From: Mycolicibacterium sp. YH-1
GTDB taxonomy: Bacteria; Actinomycetota; Actinomycetes; Mycobacteriales; Mycobacteriaceae
Direction of reading: 5' to 3'
NCBI RefSeq assembly: GCF_022557175.1
Contig: NZ_CP092915.1
Coordinates: 3,348,001 to 3,412,000, forward strand
DNA: 64,000 nucleotides
Positions within the stretch are counted from its first letter, which is position 1, and every line of letters starts with the position of its first letter. The position numbers were made by a program, and so were the translations under genes. Below are positions 63,421-64,000 of this stretch, in pieces. The notes under the pieces are model-generated. The model ran no database searches. It saw only the letters and a program-made list of their open reading frames with translations, and was not told the DNA's origin.

Positions 63421-64000
63421 TGCGACGATTCTTGGTAGTGGGTTGTGGTGGTTCGGGTGGCGCGACGCTGTCCTACATGATGGACCAGCTGCGCTCCGAA
63501 CTGCACACCGCAGGCGTCGACAAGCTGATTGCCGGTTGGCAATTCGTTCACATCGATGTGCCCAGCGCGGCAGATCCCGGCCCGGACGGGTTGGCGAACG
63601 TGGCCATGCAGGGTGGCACGTACGTCGGGTGTGGCCCGCGGGGGAGCAGCTACTCGATTCTCGACGGCGCGCTTTCGGCGCGGCTCGCCGCAGGAACCGC
63701 ACTGGACGCCATCGCGACGTGGGCGCCGCGCCAGCCGGATCAGGTGACCAATCCGATCTCGGCGGGTGCCGGCCAGTACCGGGCGATCGGGCGAATGATC
63801 ACGCTCAGCAAGGCCGGTGAGATCCGCAGCAAGCTGCAGTCGGCCACCGATGAGCTCTTCCGCGTGGAGACCATGTCACAGATGGCGTCGCTGGATGTCC
63901 CCGGAATGGGGCGGTTCGACCCGAACCAGCCGCCACTCGTGTTGGTGGTGTCTTCGATGGCCGGCGGTGCAGGTGCGTCGATGGCACTCGATGTGTGCCG
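63420..64000 (+). CDS. Tubulin-like GTPase-domain protein (5' part, continues beyond window)
   Basis: The first 193 codons are visible. It begins with the glycine-rich nucleotide loop LVVGCGGSGGATL (residues 5-17). At about 178-187 it has SSMAGGAGAS, which aligns with the tubulin/FtsZ signature GGGTGTG, so it belongs to the bacterial tubulin-like (Tubulin_2) group rather than FtsZ. It is translationally coupled to the VWA gene by TGATG. Its role is unknown; it could polymerise or act as a switch under the membrane proteins upstream. Confidence 0.75.
   Translation, partial: MRRFLVVGCGGSGGATLSYMMDQLRSELHTAGVDKLIAGWQFVHIDVPSAADPGPDGLANVAMQGGTYVGCGPRGSSYSILDGALSARLAAGTALDAIATWAPRQPDQVTNPISAGAGQYRAIGRMITLSKAGEIRSKLQSATDELFRVETMSQMASLDVPGMGRFDPNQPPLVLVVSSMAGGAGASMALDVC

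Overview
The window looks like chromosomal DNA of a rapidly growing mycobacterium (Mycolicibacterium type). It is GC-rich and carries mycobacterium-specific genes: an antigen 85 mycolyltransferase, a mycolic-acid cyclopropane/methoxy synthase, a PPE protein, an LdtA-type L,D-transpeptidase, CYP124- and CYP125-type P450s, and KstR and IdeR operator motifs. I see no rRNA, tRNA, CRISPR array or intact insertion sequence. All identifications come from reading the sequence and from recall of protein families; no database search was run.

Layout. 1-2.6 kb: a GntR/NagR-type regulator (cut by the window edge), divergent nagB, a terminator, and fbpC. 2.8-7.6 kb: a run of cyclase, CNB-domain MscS channel and LldD2-type lactate dehydrogenase. 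7.7-13.3 kb: DUF1810, a GH13 hydrolase, a nucleoside deaminase, a TPR protein, and a TetR/membrane-protein pair. 13.5-18.8 kb: a DUF5701-like protein, a thioesterase with a KstR-like operator, a FUSC membrane protein and a three-gene overlapping operon ending in a crotonase. 18.8-20 kb: an iron-storage pair (bfd, bfrA) with two IdeR boxes. 20-25 kb: a DHA2 multidrug transporter, then a second KstR-like operator ahead of an AhpD-like protein, a glutamine-synthetase-like enzyme and an amidohydrolase (a split FluG-like pair). 25-31 kb: a P450, a SnoaL-like protein, an N-acyl-amino-acid amidohydrolase, an SDR and a lipoprotein dienelactone hydrolase. 31-35.3 kb: an amine-type operon of APC permease, gamma-glutamyl ligase and flavin monooxygenase.

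35-46 kb: CYP124, an iron-box-preceded PPE gene, a HAPMO-type Baeyer-Villiger monooxygenase, a decayed mannosyltransferase-like pseudogene, an LLM oxidoreductase and a mycolate methyltransferase. 45-52.5 kb: a DCC protein, agmatinase, thioesterase, threonine-dehydratase-like enzyme, POT transporter, DUF7159-type protein and LdtA. 52.5-57.9 kb: a FadR-type regulator with its fatty acid hydroxylase, an AhpD-like peroxidase, an XRE regulator with a palindromic operator, a CYP125-type P450 and a Pro-rich secreted protein.

58.6-64 kb is the most unusual part. A tight operon holds two paralogous DUF4190-like membrane proteins, a three-TM protein, a large secreted/anchored von Willebrand factor A protein, and a tubulin-like GTPase that runs off the window. 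All four membrane proteins carry a DPF tripeptide near a terminus, which may be a shared docking motif. This is the best candidate here for a poorly described system.
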